This document shows, piece by piece, positions 9,761 through 20,674 of a DNA stretch of 38,253 bases. Source of the stretch: Acanthaster planci (taxonomy: Eukaryota > Echinodermata > Asteroidea > Valvatida > Acanthasteridae); NCBI RefSeq assembly GCF_001949145.1, contig NW_019091535.1, positions 774,839-813,091 on the forward strand. The letters are read 5' to 3'. Below the pieces are notes generated by a model. It ran no database searches. It was not told where the DNA came from and was given only the letters and a program-made list of their open reading frames with translations. Made by a program: the position numbers and the translations under genes. Positions within the stretch are counted from its first letter, which is position 1, and each line of letters opens with the position of its first letter.

Positions 9761-11463
9761 GGTACCCTGAGGCTTCCATAGCAAACGTGTTCATTCCCAG
9801 CCACGGGTCAAATGCTTGGGCTGCGGGCGAGAGATCGGCCAGCACATTGAGGCAGCTGCCCCTGCTCTTCCTGGTGAACTCTGACATCAGGTCAACTGAT
9901 GAAAATCCCCTGAAACCCCCTGGAAGCATTGTGAGACCATCAGGACTCAGCCATTGATAGACTGGTCCGTGAGGCCCTGCCCCATTGTGATCTGTCTAAG
10001 GGTGGGTGGAGGGCAGGTCCCTGGTTCTGCTGCTAGTGTGCCCCCTGTCGGATTGGATGGATTATGCAACATCTGTGAGAGTTACAACCAACACATGGAC
10101 CCACAGGTACCCACTGCTTCTTGAAATCTTTGCTGATTGGACTGCGGGATAAAAAGGTAAATTTGTCACGGCACCGTCAGGTATTCTCATCACAATCCAG
10201 GCGAGTGCTGTTAATGTTACAGGCCAGCGTTGGATACAATATCCCTTACTCAGGTAAATTAGGCACCCCTGTATTTGTGGACTTTATTCATCAGAAGTTT
10301 GAGAAAGTGACTCTAATCCGCTTTGCAATAGACATTGACACATTCATCCTTCTTGACCATAAATGAAGCTCTAAGGCCAGGAAAATGAATAGTGCTGAGG
10401 TCGTCCAGCATTGGACTCTATCGAACCACTAACAACGTCTTAGGTGTACTGGTTTTCTGGTGGGTTTGATAGATACATGCGTAGACTCGGTAATGTACAT
10501 GTTGTTTGGAAAGTTCTTTGGTCATTTTATGACAAATCGGTGCATGTGTCATTAGTTTGATATTAGTGGGACCCAGGCTTATGAAGTCTAAAGACACTCG
10601 GTCAAAAGACATAATACCTTATCAAAAGTTTGACTTTTGCTTCATAAATCTCGACAGGTTTAATAGTTGACTTTTTGACTCCCGAACACCTTCCGTTAAA
10701 GTCCGTGTCACACCTTGATGAATTGTGTTGATTCAGATGAATGGTATCCATTCATTATGTGCATTAGATGTGGGAACATCCAGGGCGCCAGTGAACCATG
10801 ATGCTGGGCCTAAAATAATTCAAACTATTCTTTTGAAAATATTTTCACATTACTGTTCGAGACCAAAGAACATTTATTTTTTTAGGTACACTATTTGTCA
10901 AAAATGCGAACATATGAATTATACAAGTGTTCATGTTTTGTTCTTGTACTCTCGTCACAAAGAAAGGTTTCAAATTTTTTCCGTGTTTTCAACATTCCGA
11001 AATATCAAAAAATACTATTCACTAAATTGTTTGAAAGAAACAATATATGCGGAGGGAACTTGACACTTCACTTCTTCATTTCCTTATTTATTTTTTGAAT
11101 TTTGAAATGGCCTTTATAACACCCCATGCTTTTTCCCTGTTGGAGATAAGGTTCATTGCGAACATGACCTCAAGATTTCAGAATATGTTATTGTCTGAAC
11201 ACAGTCAACTACTAAAAAAGACGAGGTTTTTGGCAGCTCTAAAACTGAAAGCCAGGAAAATGATGTTATCTTTCTCACGGTTCACGTTCTGATGTGGAAT
11301 TTTCACCAATCTGAAAATGTCAGCACAAGCAATCATAAAGTAAGACATTTAAAGTGGCCAAAATTTGATCAAAAGCTCTTTGGTCACATAAATCTTACGT
11401 GGCCAAAATGAACAAACTCAACCATGCACATAACAGGCTTCCCTTCCCAGCCCTAATTTCCTG

Positions 11464-11491
11464 CTGACTCCGCTCCTCCCCTGTATTGGCA
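11464..11491 (+). promoter_or_regulatory. GC-rich motif followed by octamer-like word (unit 1)
   Basis: The string around GACTCCGCTCCTCCCCTGTA followed by a degenerate ATTGGCAT lies in otherwise AT-rich DNA. Its counterparts are at 20675-20700, with CTCCGCCC and a perfect ATTTGCAT octamer, and at 31563-31587. GC boxes bind Sp/KLF factors and ATTTGCAT binds POU factors. A role here is only inferred from conservation. Confidence 0.3.
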
Positions 11492-11527
11492 TACATGTAT
11501 TTATCAATTTGTTTCTATTAATCTGTA

Positions 11528-11533
11528 AATAAA
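11528..11533 (+). terminator. candidate polyadenylation signal, unit 1 proximal
   Basis: AATAAA in the context 'ctgtaaataaattct', kept in unit 2 at 20742-20747 and changed to AATACA in unit 3 at 31631-31636. It lies about 1.9 kb after the stop of copy 1. Confidence 0.35.
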
Positions 11534-12674
11534 TTCTATTTCTACTTTCAAAATGTTCAAAGTGTTTGCATATTTGTTTTCAAACTGTTATAACATAAAC
11601 GTCTGCCTAAAATCTGCTACTCCATTTCGACTATTTGTCTGTATATGTACACACCTCTTAAAGTGTAGGAGAAATGAATTTCTCTTCGACACATTTTTGT
11701 CTCCATCTTTGTATTTTTCTTCAATGTATGAGAACTCTTACACACATTTGGTTAAATGCATTGAAAAATGTACACTTTTAAACATTCAAAATTATCCACT
11801 TTTAGCGGACCGCTGAGGGCGCTGTTGCAGTGAAGTCATCTAGGGAAGACATGGTTCAGTGCATAGGTATTTCTGTTCAAATTGTGAATCCAGAATTTAC
11901 TAACTGAAAGCCTTTCTGAGAGAGGGATTGATGGTTTCTTATTGCTGTGCACATGAACAACAATGAAACAGCAAAAACGAGTCTAGGAAAATCTACAAAA
12001 ATGCAGGACTTTTTGTGTACAAACCAACGTAGCATTGAGGCTTCTTCCTGAGATGACATCACGGTGTGCCCATGTGTATGGAAATCCCAGTGCATGCAAA
12101 AGAACCAAAAAGGCATTGAAAATAATACCCTTTGAAATAGTGAAACCAAAGTTGAAAAATATGGTTTACTGAGGCACGAAGATGCATTGCACAGGTTTGT
12201 AATAAAAGTCATTGCGATTGCATTGACACATCCAAGATCAGACCACACATGTCTCTCATGTATACAGTGCAAAAAGCAAGTTGAGCCGTAGTTTTCAGAG
12301 TTTTATGTACCTCAGATGAAATAAGCCTTGATTTAGATATTTCCAGAATTCATTACATGCCAAAAAGGGGCCTTAACATTTGGCCATTTTATTATTGAGG
12401 GAATCTTTATATACATGTACATAAATGTATGATTAATCGATTTGATCCTGTTTCCTTTTTATTTACATACAGTAGTATATATTTTAATGGTGTAAGTGAT
12501 TTTTGTATCTATTAATTGTATAAACAAATAATTTATTGACAAGATTTTCTGACCATTTCCTTGACCTGTACATGTAGCATACATTTTGTCAAAAATTATA
12601 ACTTCGTTTTCAAACTCATTTGTCTTAAAAGTAAACGTATGTTGTATCGATAACTTGTATTGTACATGTACTTT

Positions 12675-12680
12675 AATAAA
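12675..12680 (+). terminator. candidate polyadenylation signal, unit 1 distal
   Basis: AATAAA following 'tgtactt', conserved in unit 2 (22487-22492) and unit 3 (32776-32781). It is the AATAAA kept in all three units and lies near the end of each, so it is the better candidate for the 3' end if transcripts are long. Confidence 0.4.
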
Positions 12681-12850
12681 TTTCTTGCATATCCCTTATT
12701 GCGAAAATTTGAGAAAGATGCTTTGTTTACTTGATTTCATAGCCAGGTGTGATTTCAGATCCCAAATGGAAGATTGGCAGACATTGTTGAATGTGTTCTA
12801 GAATTAAAAATACAGAAATGCTAACTCTTTTCCAAGGTTGAAGCCAAAAC

Positions 12851-14619
12851 AAGCAAATACCTGGGCTTAACTCGGCCATGGTGGAATCCTCCTAAACTCA
12901 ACCACATAAGAGCACGGCAATAGCGCGGCATCATTTTCGCTAAACGTCGAACCACCGTGCAAACGGACGAAACGACGACAGCGCGGCATACCGTGTCAAA
13001 CTTAAGGGCTTGATCAGTGAAATACTAAGTGCCCTTCACTCATTCTCCGTACTGAGTGTGACAGAACGTTGGGCAGTAACTTTAGTCTGTGTTTGAAGCC
13101 GTGGACACACTAATTCAGTTTGAACCAAACTATAATTTTTAGGGAAATTGATGAATTCTTTTGGTTTGTTAAGGTTACAGGATTTCGGAACGGGGCACAG
13201 AAATATTTCTGTACTCGTCTCAGAATTTTGATTTGTTTTCGCAGTCTTCTTAATTCAAATAGCGTGCTGATTGGATGTCAGTGCTCAAGAGCGTGGCCGA
13301 TAAACGTCACCCAAATATCTCATTCTGGTTTCACGTCAATTCGGTTCTGCTTGCCAGTCCAGTGTGATCAGTTTGTTGACTTTGTTCACGTTGTTCTGTG
13401 GAGAGTTGACCAACCTGCACACACTCACCAAAGATTGAATACTCCGAGGTGTTTGCGTTGACAGGAATGTTTCTTTATTTGACAGCGATCAAGGAGAATC
13501 GGGAGATATCAGCTAGAAACGAAGACGAAACCGATTAGAAGCACAGATACTATAATGACGGTGGACAGGACGCCTCCGGCCGCCGGTTTGGCCACTGTCC
13601 TGGTCCGGGTTGGATTCACGGTGTTGGCCCAGCCGTTCACGATATAGCATCCCGGGCCCCCTTCCAGGGATGGGGCCCGTTGAGACGGTAAGTGGGTGGA
13701 TAGGCCGGCCCAAAGAAGGTATACGAAGAGCTTGCTTAGGGCCAGTGAGGAGGCACCTCAGCTGGGGTTCCCTGGCAGTGTGAGATGGGTCAAAATAACC
13801 TGGCCCTTTTGAGCTAGGGTTCAAGTAATGCGAATCTGTTGTCTTTATCCATCGATTTTTCATCCCTTTTCAAACGATAATGATGTAACCCGTTTATTAT
13901 GCGGGTGGGAGTCCCTGACTAGTGGAGCAGACCGCCAGACAGATGAAAAAGAGGTTTACAAAGTATCTTCTCCCAATATATCCCCCTTAAAATGAACTTC
14001 GACACTTCACTATTCATAAATACCCGGGACAGTTTTTCTATTCCTTTTGGCCGAAACGCGTCACGTGACTGTGTGTACCATTTTTGATAATATCCGCTGA
14101 GAAGTGATAATGCCCGCTGCCCAAATTACACGCTGGCACATGGATACGAGCATACCAGACATTTTAATCGGGTCTGATTGGTCAGGAGTCTTTGTGCACG
14201 TGATGTACACTCGCCAATCGAAGGGGGTTCTGTTTGACAACTTTCAAAAGGAATATACTATAAAACGGACGGGGGTGTTCGGGAAAATTAAGTAAGGTTT
14301 TAGAACAAAATCGTTGGAAATCCATCATATGTTGACTTCTTGTGACTCTTTGAGTATAGAGGTATCATGAGTATTCATGAATGGTATGGTATTTAACGTT
14401 TTGGTCAAGCACATATTTTTTTCCTTATTTTAACATGTACACTTGATGCCAATGGTACTGCATGCCAGCCGTGGGTGATGCCTGACCTAAGAGTTTTCAT
14501 CATGAGTCGTCAGGGAACTTAATCTTGGGCCAGGGAACCAAACTAGGGCCAACCATGGCAAACTTGTCAATGAAGCCATAGTACGCAAAAAGGACTTCGT
14601 ACCATGCTTCGTAAACGCG
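12851..14619. other. 5' spacer of unit 2
   Basis: No gene is certain. Bases 12890-13200 align loosely with 22710-23390 in unit 3, and 13110-13800 with 33160-33770 in unit 4, marking homologous unit starts. An exon-like block is annotated separately at 13486-13687. Bases 13800-13950 align with 25740-25870 in unit 3 (the words 'actagtggagcagac'), and 14390-14480 with 25970-26050. Confidence 0.5.
13486..13687 (+). pseudogene. exon-like block, probably decayed (unit 2 copy)
   Basis: Bounded by acceptor tatttgacag and donor ACG|GTAAGT, both matched in the unit 4 copy at 33519-33704. The 3' two thirds can be read as a Gly/Pro/Trp-rich peptide with FGHCPGPGWIHGVGPAV, the same frame as unit 4. A +2 and a +1 difference near 13643-13665 cancel and keep the frame. 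In the 5' part a 5-base insertion brings a TAG into frame, so this copy looks broken, or the block is not coding. The reverse strand is also open. It could be an unrecognised repeat instead of an exon. Confidence 0.3.
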
Positions 14620-14763
14620 TACCGAATTAGCCACCGATAGAGGGCGCTATCGCACAGCCGATCATTCGAGAAAGTGTCATGCCTATCCAATTCCGTTCTG
14701 CTTCCAATTTTAATTCCTGCCTCGTGGTTTAATTTTCGCTGTGTCTGATTATCAGACTTGAGA
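14620..14763 (+). promoter_or_regulatory. putative promoter plus non-coding exon 1 of copy 2
   Basis: Counterpart of 5776-5968 and 26405-26559. It begins at 'ccgaattagccacc' and carries CCGATAGAGGGCGC (CTCF-like) at 14634-14647 followed by 'tatcgca'. It ends with donor GA|GTGAGTAT, cut after 14763. The last ~60 bases before the donor lack ATG. It lies 2.04 kb before the acceptor of the main exon of copy 2. Confidence 0.45.
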
Positions 14764-14985
14764 GTGAGTATATTGAGTTTTCGACAGTTTTTGCTAGGAA
14801 TACTTTACGGAGTAACTGCAGAATACCCTGCCACGCGAAAATAAAAATCCATGGCTACGTAACTTAATTTGTTAATTTCCCACATCTTGATGTGGGGAGA
14901 CAGGTCTGTGACCACAGTGATTCCGTATTACTTTTGTCTCCCCTATGCCCATCTTGCTTGTGATGTATATTGAATTTTTGGCATG

Positions 14986-15013
14986 AATAAATAATAATAA
15001 TAATAATAATAAC
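14986..15013. repeat. (TAA)n microsatellite, possible retroelement tail
   Basis: A run of TAA repeats directly after 'gatgtatattgaatttttgg', the kind of 3' end common in non-LTR retrotransposons that terminate in short tandem repeats. No coding part of an element is visible upstream. Confidence 0.55.
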
Positions 15014-15425
15014 TTGGTGTGAGACTGAGCATTGTGTCGAGTGGAGGTTGTTCAACTTCCGAGTTGTTCTTGCTGCGTCAAGGTACGTATTTTGTACAGT
15101 AATTTGAAGTCATTTTGGAGAACGAAGCACTCACTTGAATTATATACTACTCACTAAGGGAAGACTGAAAGTTTTCAAAGTCCAATGTGGGTCCTGGGGA
15201 GCGGATACAGAGATACAAAGTGGGCCTTGTTCCTGCAACGCAATTACCCCAGAACTGAGGGGTCCGACGTCCGCTCCTCTCCCACAAACCCCTCAGAAAA
15301 AGAGCCTTTTTTGCCATAGGCTATGCATGACGTTTAACAGGGCATAGACAGTGATTCTATTCGAGTTGTGTACCCATAGAAATGTTGCTTCACAGCTTCA
15401 TTTCCCCAAGAATTTCATGTAAGAT

Positions 15426-15866
15426 TTTTTTTTTATTCATTTATCATGGTTTATTAAATTTGAATCACAGTGGCCAAAGGCCAAAAACAATTCTATCAAT
15501 TAAACTTTACTTTACAACATTACTTTAAAAAGTTGTTTAAAAATCCAGATATAAAAATAAGAATTTAAAAGCAAGAAGAAGAGAAAGAGATCCATACGGG
15601 GAGATCACCCTACACGCCAAACTCCAACAAAAGGAGGTGATTCAAAACAGCGCCACCAAAACATTATAAACCCCATGAGCCAACAGGGTAACCAAGTGAG
15701 GTTCTGAGTGCTCATGGAAATCTTTCCTGATAAAACTATTAGCCATAAAAACTACTGCATTAACTTGACTAACACAGATGCATAACTATCATAATGGTGA
15801 CCCAGTATAATTCTCCAGGCACGCTTCTGGACCTTTGCAATGGCATTAATATGATGACTATACATG
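15426..15866 (-). mobile_element. 5'-truncated LINE (non-LTR retrotransposon) 3' end
   Basis: Read on the minus strand, about 15865 down to 15780 encodes INAIAKVQKRAWRIILG followed by HHYDSYASVLVKL. This matches the well-known end of LINE reverse transcriptase ORFs (a VQKRALRIILG-like motif then DSYE..L). Downstream frameshifts and stops break the frame; another frame continues with a His/Glu/Leu-rich stretch. The element ends in an A-run on the minus strand (T-run on +, about 15426-15435). Only the last ~440 bases are present, so it is dead. It sits in intron 1 of copy 2 in antisense orientation. Confidence 0.6.
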
Positions 15867-15912
15867 CTCAAAACAAAGGTATGTAAGATAGCTTACATAC
15901 CTTTGTTTTGAG
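15867..15912. repeat. perfect 21-bp hairpin
   Basis: Bases 15867-15887 and 15892-15912 are exact reverse complements with a 4-base ATAG loop. It lies exactly at the upstream edge of the LINE fragment. No other copy was seen in the window. It may mark an inversion junction formed during retrotransposition or repair, or be a stem-loop RNA; the first is more likely. Confidence 0.8.
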
Positions 15913-16123
15913 TGCCAAGAAAGAAAAGGGCCAAAACCATGCCGTTTTTCCCCCCAATAGGTGCAAATATTTCCTGATCAGTGTCTGAGAGTCACGCAGT
16001 TCACTTGATTCACATGTGTACTTGCGAAGAGCTACTAGGATTAAGGAATGGATCCTCAAGGTCTAAATGTCAGCTAGTTTGAAAAAGTGGGTTTAGTTTT
16101 CCTTATTATTGGAACAGGGTGTT

Positions 16124-16354
16124 AATGGTAATGAGCGCTGCTTGAGAAGACTGAGCGATGGTAATGAATCCTGCTTGAGTAGACCGAGCGATGGTAATGA
16201 GCACTGCTTGAGTAGACCGAGCGATGGTAATGAGCACTGCTTGAGTAGACTGAGCGATGGTAATGAGCGCTGCTTGAGTAGACTGAGCGATGGTAATGAG
16301 CACTGCTTGAGTAGACTGAGCGATGGTAATGAGCGCTGCTTGAGTAGACTGAGC
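16124..16354. repeat. minisatellite, 7 copies of a 33-bp unit
   Basis: Seven consecutive 33-base units, each running from GATGGTAATGAG through CTGCTTGAGTAGA to C(T/C)GAGC. They differ at only a few positions (for example gcactg against gcgctg, accgagc against actgagc). Because 33 is 11 codons, open frames cross it on both strands (16109-16501 plus, 16106-16372 minus). These are side effects, since neither has splice signals or conservation in the other units. It lies within the putative first intron of copy 2. Confidence 0.9.
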
Positions 16355-16839
16355 GATTTTATACCCTCCCATGCACCTCAGTTTTTGTCTTTATTTATAG
16401 ACAAACATGTTGGCATAGACCCATTTGTAAGACTGTGCAAGATGGAACCTCATGGTTCCAGGGATTGTGACATATACTTCTATTCTGAGTTTGTATTGTA
16501 AGAAGTACAAACATATACCTAGGTATTTCTGATTTAGGATTTACAGATTTGCAGTAGTTCCTTTATACCTGTGAGATGTAGGCATACATGTACAGTCATT
16601 ATCAAGTTTTTGTTGTCATTTTTTGCAAATTTTTCTAGCTTGACGTGCAGTAAATACAGGTTTGCAGATTTGATGCACGTAGTTTTTCTGTTGATTCTTG
16701 GAAATGGTTCATTTTCATGAATTGTATTTCTTATGTTATTATTTCTTGAAGAGATTGACTGGTTTGCGCAACGCTGATGTACATGTACCATTTTCTTTTG
16801 CAGAGACCTCAAAATAAAGCTGCCTCATCAATTATCGGG

Positions 16840-17450
16840 ATGCCCAGACACCATAGACACCATCATCACCATCATCATGGTGCTGCCCCTCACCGTGGCA
16901 TTCACCACCATGGCATTGGTCACCACCATCACCACCACAACATCCACCATCATGCCCTTGTGTCAGCCACAGGCCAGGTGGTGGGTGGTGCGACTGCAGC
17001 AACAAGAGCTGGGAATTCTAGGGCATTGCCCATCTGCCTGGGCATTTGTGGCTTTTTAATTTTCTTCGGCGGTATGATGATGATGGCACTCGGCTTCGGT
17101 GTCTTGAGTGACTTCCGCGGCATGGGCATCATCGGTTGCCTCCTCATGTTTGTGGGAGTGGTCTTGATAATTGCCTACATCGTGTTCTGCCGGAGGTACC
17201 GCCGGCAGGTACAGGAAGCTTTCTTCAGTCAGCTGGCAGCTGGGGGGATGGCAGTGCAGTACAGCCAGCCGGGCGCACCGCCCATAGTACAGCCCCAGCA
17301 GCCAGGAGCACCCCCTATCATTCACCCACAGGGTTCCGGGGCAACTATCGTGTACGGACCAGGGGGACAGGTGGCCTACCAACCCCAGGCCCAGCCAGGC
17401 TTCCAGCCAGAACCTCAGCAGTATCCAGCAACAATTCCCTATCCACAGCC
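16840..17450 (+). CDS. copy 2, main coding exon: His-rich two-pass membrane protein with PPxY tail
   Basis: Exon 16804-17450 after acceptor ttcttttgcag; start chosen at ATG 16840, matching the shared Met of the family. With the exon at 18724 the protein is 242 residues. A His-rich head (residues 4-38) is followed by hydrophobic segments at about 63-88 and 94-117, and the basic CRRYRRQ. This is the most diverged copy in the membrane part: it has LSDFRGMG in the turn and RRYRRQVQEAF after the second segment, where the others have RKI(R/H) plus a Gln run. The last ~60 codons are nearly identical to copy 1, including silent sites, suggesting gene conversion or strong constraint. The TAA at 17452-17454 lies inside the GTAAGT donor at 17451. 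Function unknown. Confidence 0.85.
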
Positions 17451-18723
17451 GTAAGTTGCTCTGTGGAACATTCATAGGTGACCCACTCAAAGCCCACCCT
17501 CCCAGCTAGTTACTGATGTTACTATGAGAAATTAATTAATTGGGAAATGTCTGTCCATGTGTTGGGACGATTGTAAAATTGGAACTCACTGAGCGTCCAG
17601 ACACCGTTTAACCCCAAACGGTTTATCTCCTTTTGTCGAGATATCAAAGAACTTCCGTTCATTTACATAGAGCCTGTGCAAGTTGGTTTACATGCACACG
17701 TGGCCGGCCTGCGCTTGAAGCAAGTGTGGACTGGTTACTGATATATCTACAGGCCATATAAAGCACTGATTGTCACTCAGGTATCAGCATTTGTGTAGTG
17801 TTTGCAACAGGGTACTCTCTCTGGATTATCGTTGCGATGCAACAAATGACGGCTGCCCAAGGAAATGCTCATTAGCAGTCCACAGCCTTACAGACTTGGG
17901 TATCCTTGGGCAAATACAACAAAGACGTATCGCTTTTTCCCGAGTACATCAGCAGTTCTGGCAATTTATACTGGTATGGCGAGTGAAGAAAGCTCGTACG
18001 CGTCGGCATGCGGTTACATTATATACCTTGTTATTTACAACAAAAGCACGCCAAAAAAACCTGTTGCAAACTCCAGGTCACCGCGCTAGCTAAAACTGGA
18101 TGCATTTTTGTTACAACCGTCTAGACACCGTACTAACTTTTAAAACCATTCGGTTTAGCTCTAATCTCTCCATCTGAGGTGGTTTAAAATTTTAAATCAC
18201 GGTTTTTAACTCCGAGATAAAACTGATTCAGTGTAAACTTGGAAAGCGTCTAGACATCAGTTTAGCGCTAACGGTGTGTGAACGTAGCCATTGTAGCTAT
18301 GGTTGCCATGAACGATTTATTTTACGGCAAGCAAGCTAGTGCGTCACCCTTGTGTTTTTGGTGGCAAGATGGCCACCGGTGACCTCAATGATCTACATGG
18401 GCTGGAGAAGGACATGGCGAGTCCAGATGTTTTTATGACATCCTCGATTTACTCTCAAACTGCCAAAGACAGCTACCACCAATCACCACTGGCAGCCCAC
18501 CGTTACGGTGTACAATTTGACTTGGAATCATCCAAATCACCAAGCAGACAGTGCAGAGCTACAAGAGAAATACTGGATTTCTAGGCATTAGAGGGGAAAT
18601 TTGGCATTAATGTATCCCACCAATTTCTGTGTGGAGTTGCTTTCTGGTGCATTCATGCTTTTCCATTAACTTCTCTTCATTTGCTTGCTATGTATACTTT
18701 TTTTCTTTCCTTATATTTTGAAG
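17451..18723 (+). other. intron 2 of copy 2
   Basis: Donor GTAAGT at 17451 and acceptor ttttgaag ending 18723. Longest of the three complete second introns (1,273 bases against 997 and 390). Bases about 17570-18290 have no counterpart in copies 1 or 3 and hold three similar words (GCGTCCAGACACC at 17592, CGTCTAGACACC near 18119, GCGTCTAGACATC near 18246), pointing to a transposon-derived insertion. Bases 18290-18723 align with copy 1. Open frames at 17770-18093 and 18339-18584 are not preserved in copy 1 and are judged non-coding. Confidence 0.65.
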
Positions 18724-18841
18724 GGGTCCTGATATGTCCAAGTCTGATCTACCAGCGGGACCCACTGCACCCCCACCAACCTATGAGGATGCAGTCGACC
18801 CAGCTAGCAAACCTGACAGTGCAAGCGACACACCAGTTTGA
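18724..18841 (+). CDS. copy 2, last coding exon with PPPTY motif
   Basis: Same acceptor, phase and opening bases (GGGTCCTGATATGTCC) as copy 1. The frame stays open from the split Pro codon to TGA at 18839-18841. It encodes APPPTYEDAV (protein residues 219-228). The end is two residues shorter than in copy 1 (DTPV then stop against DTPIAM). The PPxY and following acidic residues are unchanged. Confidence 0.82.
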
Positions 18842-19000
18842 GTTGCCACGTAACCTTTTCCACGGCGATGCACAGGGCGGAGGAGTGTCGATACAGGTAA
18901 AGGCCTTCCTCCTGGTTTGAATCCTGCCTCAGTGTCTCTAGGATGCGGTCAACAGAGGCCAAGTCATGGTTGCCACGGGTTACACCACCCATCTGGAATG
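18842..19000 (+). repeat. tRNA-like (SINE-type) sequence after the stop of copy 2
   Basis: Counterpart of 9601-9760. The B-box-like word is GGTTTGAATCC (one change from the tRNA consensus). The A-box side is more decayed than in unit 1. Followed by the shared 'ggatgcggtcaacagaggcc' stretch. Confidence 0.4.
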
Positions 19001-19347
19001 CCTGTAACCGGTACCCTTAGGCTTCTATAGCAAACGTGTTCATTCCCAGCCAGTGTTCATTCCCTTTTGACCCATTTGTCCCTCATATACATGTATATTT
19101 CAGAGTGGACATAAGGTCCTACTCAGCCTGAGACATATCTTGAGGTTTGTCAGACGTTGTGAGCTATCGTCGTGGAATGGAAAAGATTCAAACCGTCCAT
19201 AATAGTATGCCAATATCAGAAGGACGACTGTAAATAGATAACCAAGCCAGACTTTGCCCATCTCGGCCAAGAAAAAAGTAAGGAGTTGTTAGGCAAAGAG
19301 TCCGAGTGAGCCCATTTTGGTAGTGCAGTCATTTAGGACAAAAAATA

Positions 19348-19719
19348 TTGAGTCTAGTACAGATGAAGGCACATGGAAAGACATGTATATTACCAAGCAG
19401 CAAAACTAAAACATTGCTTAAACATAAAGCATAAAGATACAGAATTAATCTTGGCGATGGCATTAAATATAAATCAAATGAGAATAAATTTCTTTTATTT
19501 ATAGATTATGTGACAAGGTGTTACATATAGTCGGAGTGAAAAAAATCCTAAATGTTGAGTCTTGTAGGTACATGGGAAGACATGTCATGTACTAACAAAT
19601 TGATTAAACGTAAAGTATAAGGATACAGAAATTAATCTAGGTGATAATATTTTTATAAATTGACAATGAATCTTTTTATTTATAGATTATGTGCCAAAGT
19701 GTAATATACGGTGGGAGTG
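19348..19719. repeat. diverged tandem duplication, two ~170-190 bp copies
   Basis: Bases 19348-19538 and 19555-19719 align from 'ttgagtct' through 'agacatgt', 'gatacagaa.ttaatct' and 'ttatttatagattatgtg' to 'ggagtg'. The copies differ by many substitutions and indels, so the duplication is old. The block is missing from the matching place in units 1 and 3. Confidence 0.7.
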
Positions 19720-20674
19720 GAACTCTTGGTATGAAGTAGGTGGATTAATAGTTTGATGACCTTTTGACCTATTTATCACTTCCATTAAAGTCAGTGTCAC
19801 AAGTAGATGCATTTTGTCGATTCAGGCGCATGGTATCCATTCATTATGTACATAAGATGTGGGAACATCTGGGAACCAGTGAATCCCTTTCATATTCTGT
19901 CAAACAGTTTTTTCTAGAGAAATTCTGGTTTAACTGGAAATTTACAGGTTCTCAATCATGATGCAGTGCCTCAAATTATTCAAATCATTCTTTCAGAATA
20001 TTTTCACAGTACTGTTCGAGACCAAACAAGCTTTTTTATGAAATATTGTTTTCTAGGTACACTATTTATCAAAAAATACAAAGTATATAAATTATACAGG
20101 TGTACATGTTTTATTAGATGAAATTTGTTTCTGAAATTTTTCAAAAAAGTGTTTTAAACATTCTGAAATTTTAATAAATAGCTATTCACTAAATTATTTG
20201 AAAGAAAGAATATATGGAGAGGGAACTCGACCCCTCATTCCCCAGTTGCTCTACAATGATTTTTCCAGTTTTAAAATGGCCTTTTTAACTCTCTGTGTTT
20301 TTTTTTTTACCTGTGGGAGTCGAGGTTCATTGCGAACATGACTTCAAGATATAAGGATATTTTATTATCCGAACACATGTTGTCGACTGCTAAAAAAAGA
20401 CGAGGCATTTAGCAGCTCCACAACCTAAAACTAAAAGCCGGCAAAATTATAGTATCTTTCTCTCGCTTCCTTTTTCTGATGTGGATTTTTCACCAATATG
20501 AAAATTTCAGCACGAGCAATCACAATATCAATGGCATAAATTGGAAAAAATGCTCTTTTACAACATAAAATCTCTTGCCTGTTTTCACAGATCGCGCAAA
20601 TCTTTATATGGTCGAAATGAACAAACTCAACCATGCGCATGACAGGCTTCCTTTCCCAGCCCTAATTTCCTGCT

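Larger units (their letters stand above)
9761..12850 (+). other. 3' flank / probable long 3' UTR and spacer of unit 1
   Basis: No gene seen. Blocks align with units 2 and 3: 10080-10200 and 10430-10600 with 30200-30310 and 30540-30700; 10690-10820 with 19770-19990 and 30780-30960; 11430-11650 with 20640-20860 and 31540-31745; 12205-12330 with 31755-31880; 12430-12800 with 22085-22650 and 32450-32900. Relative to unit 3, bases about 11655-12205 look like an extra ~550-base insertion. Small open frames here are not conserved as proteins. Confidence 0.55.
14764..16803 (+). other. putative intron 1 of copy 2
   Basis: From the GTGAGTAT donor to the acceptor ttcttttgcag before 16804. It has taken up several repeats: an AT-rich LINE-like tail ending in (TAA)n at 14986-15013, a short piece of a GC-rich palindrome at 15245-15283, a LINE 3' end on the minus strand, a perfect 21-bp hairpin, and a 33-bp minisatellite. 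Each is annotated separately. Confidence 0.4.

Noticed and set aside
16124-16354. CRISPR-like array
   Set aside because: Repeats are head to tail with no spacers, and the window is clearly eukaryotic.
16106-16501. Repeat protein encoded by the 33-bp minisatellite
   Set aside because: Open on both strands because the unit is 11 codons long. No flanking exon structure and no copy in the other units.
18339-18584. Protein-like frame in intron 2 of copy 2
   Set aside because: The aligned sequence in copy 1 (9080-9350) is frameshifted and stopped, and the block is missing in copy 3.
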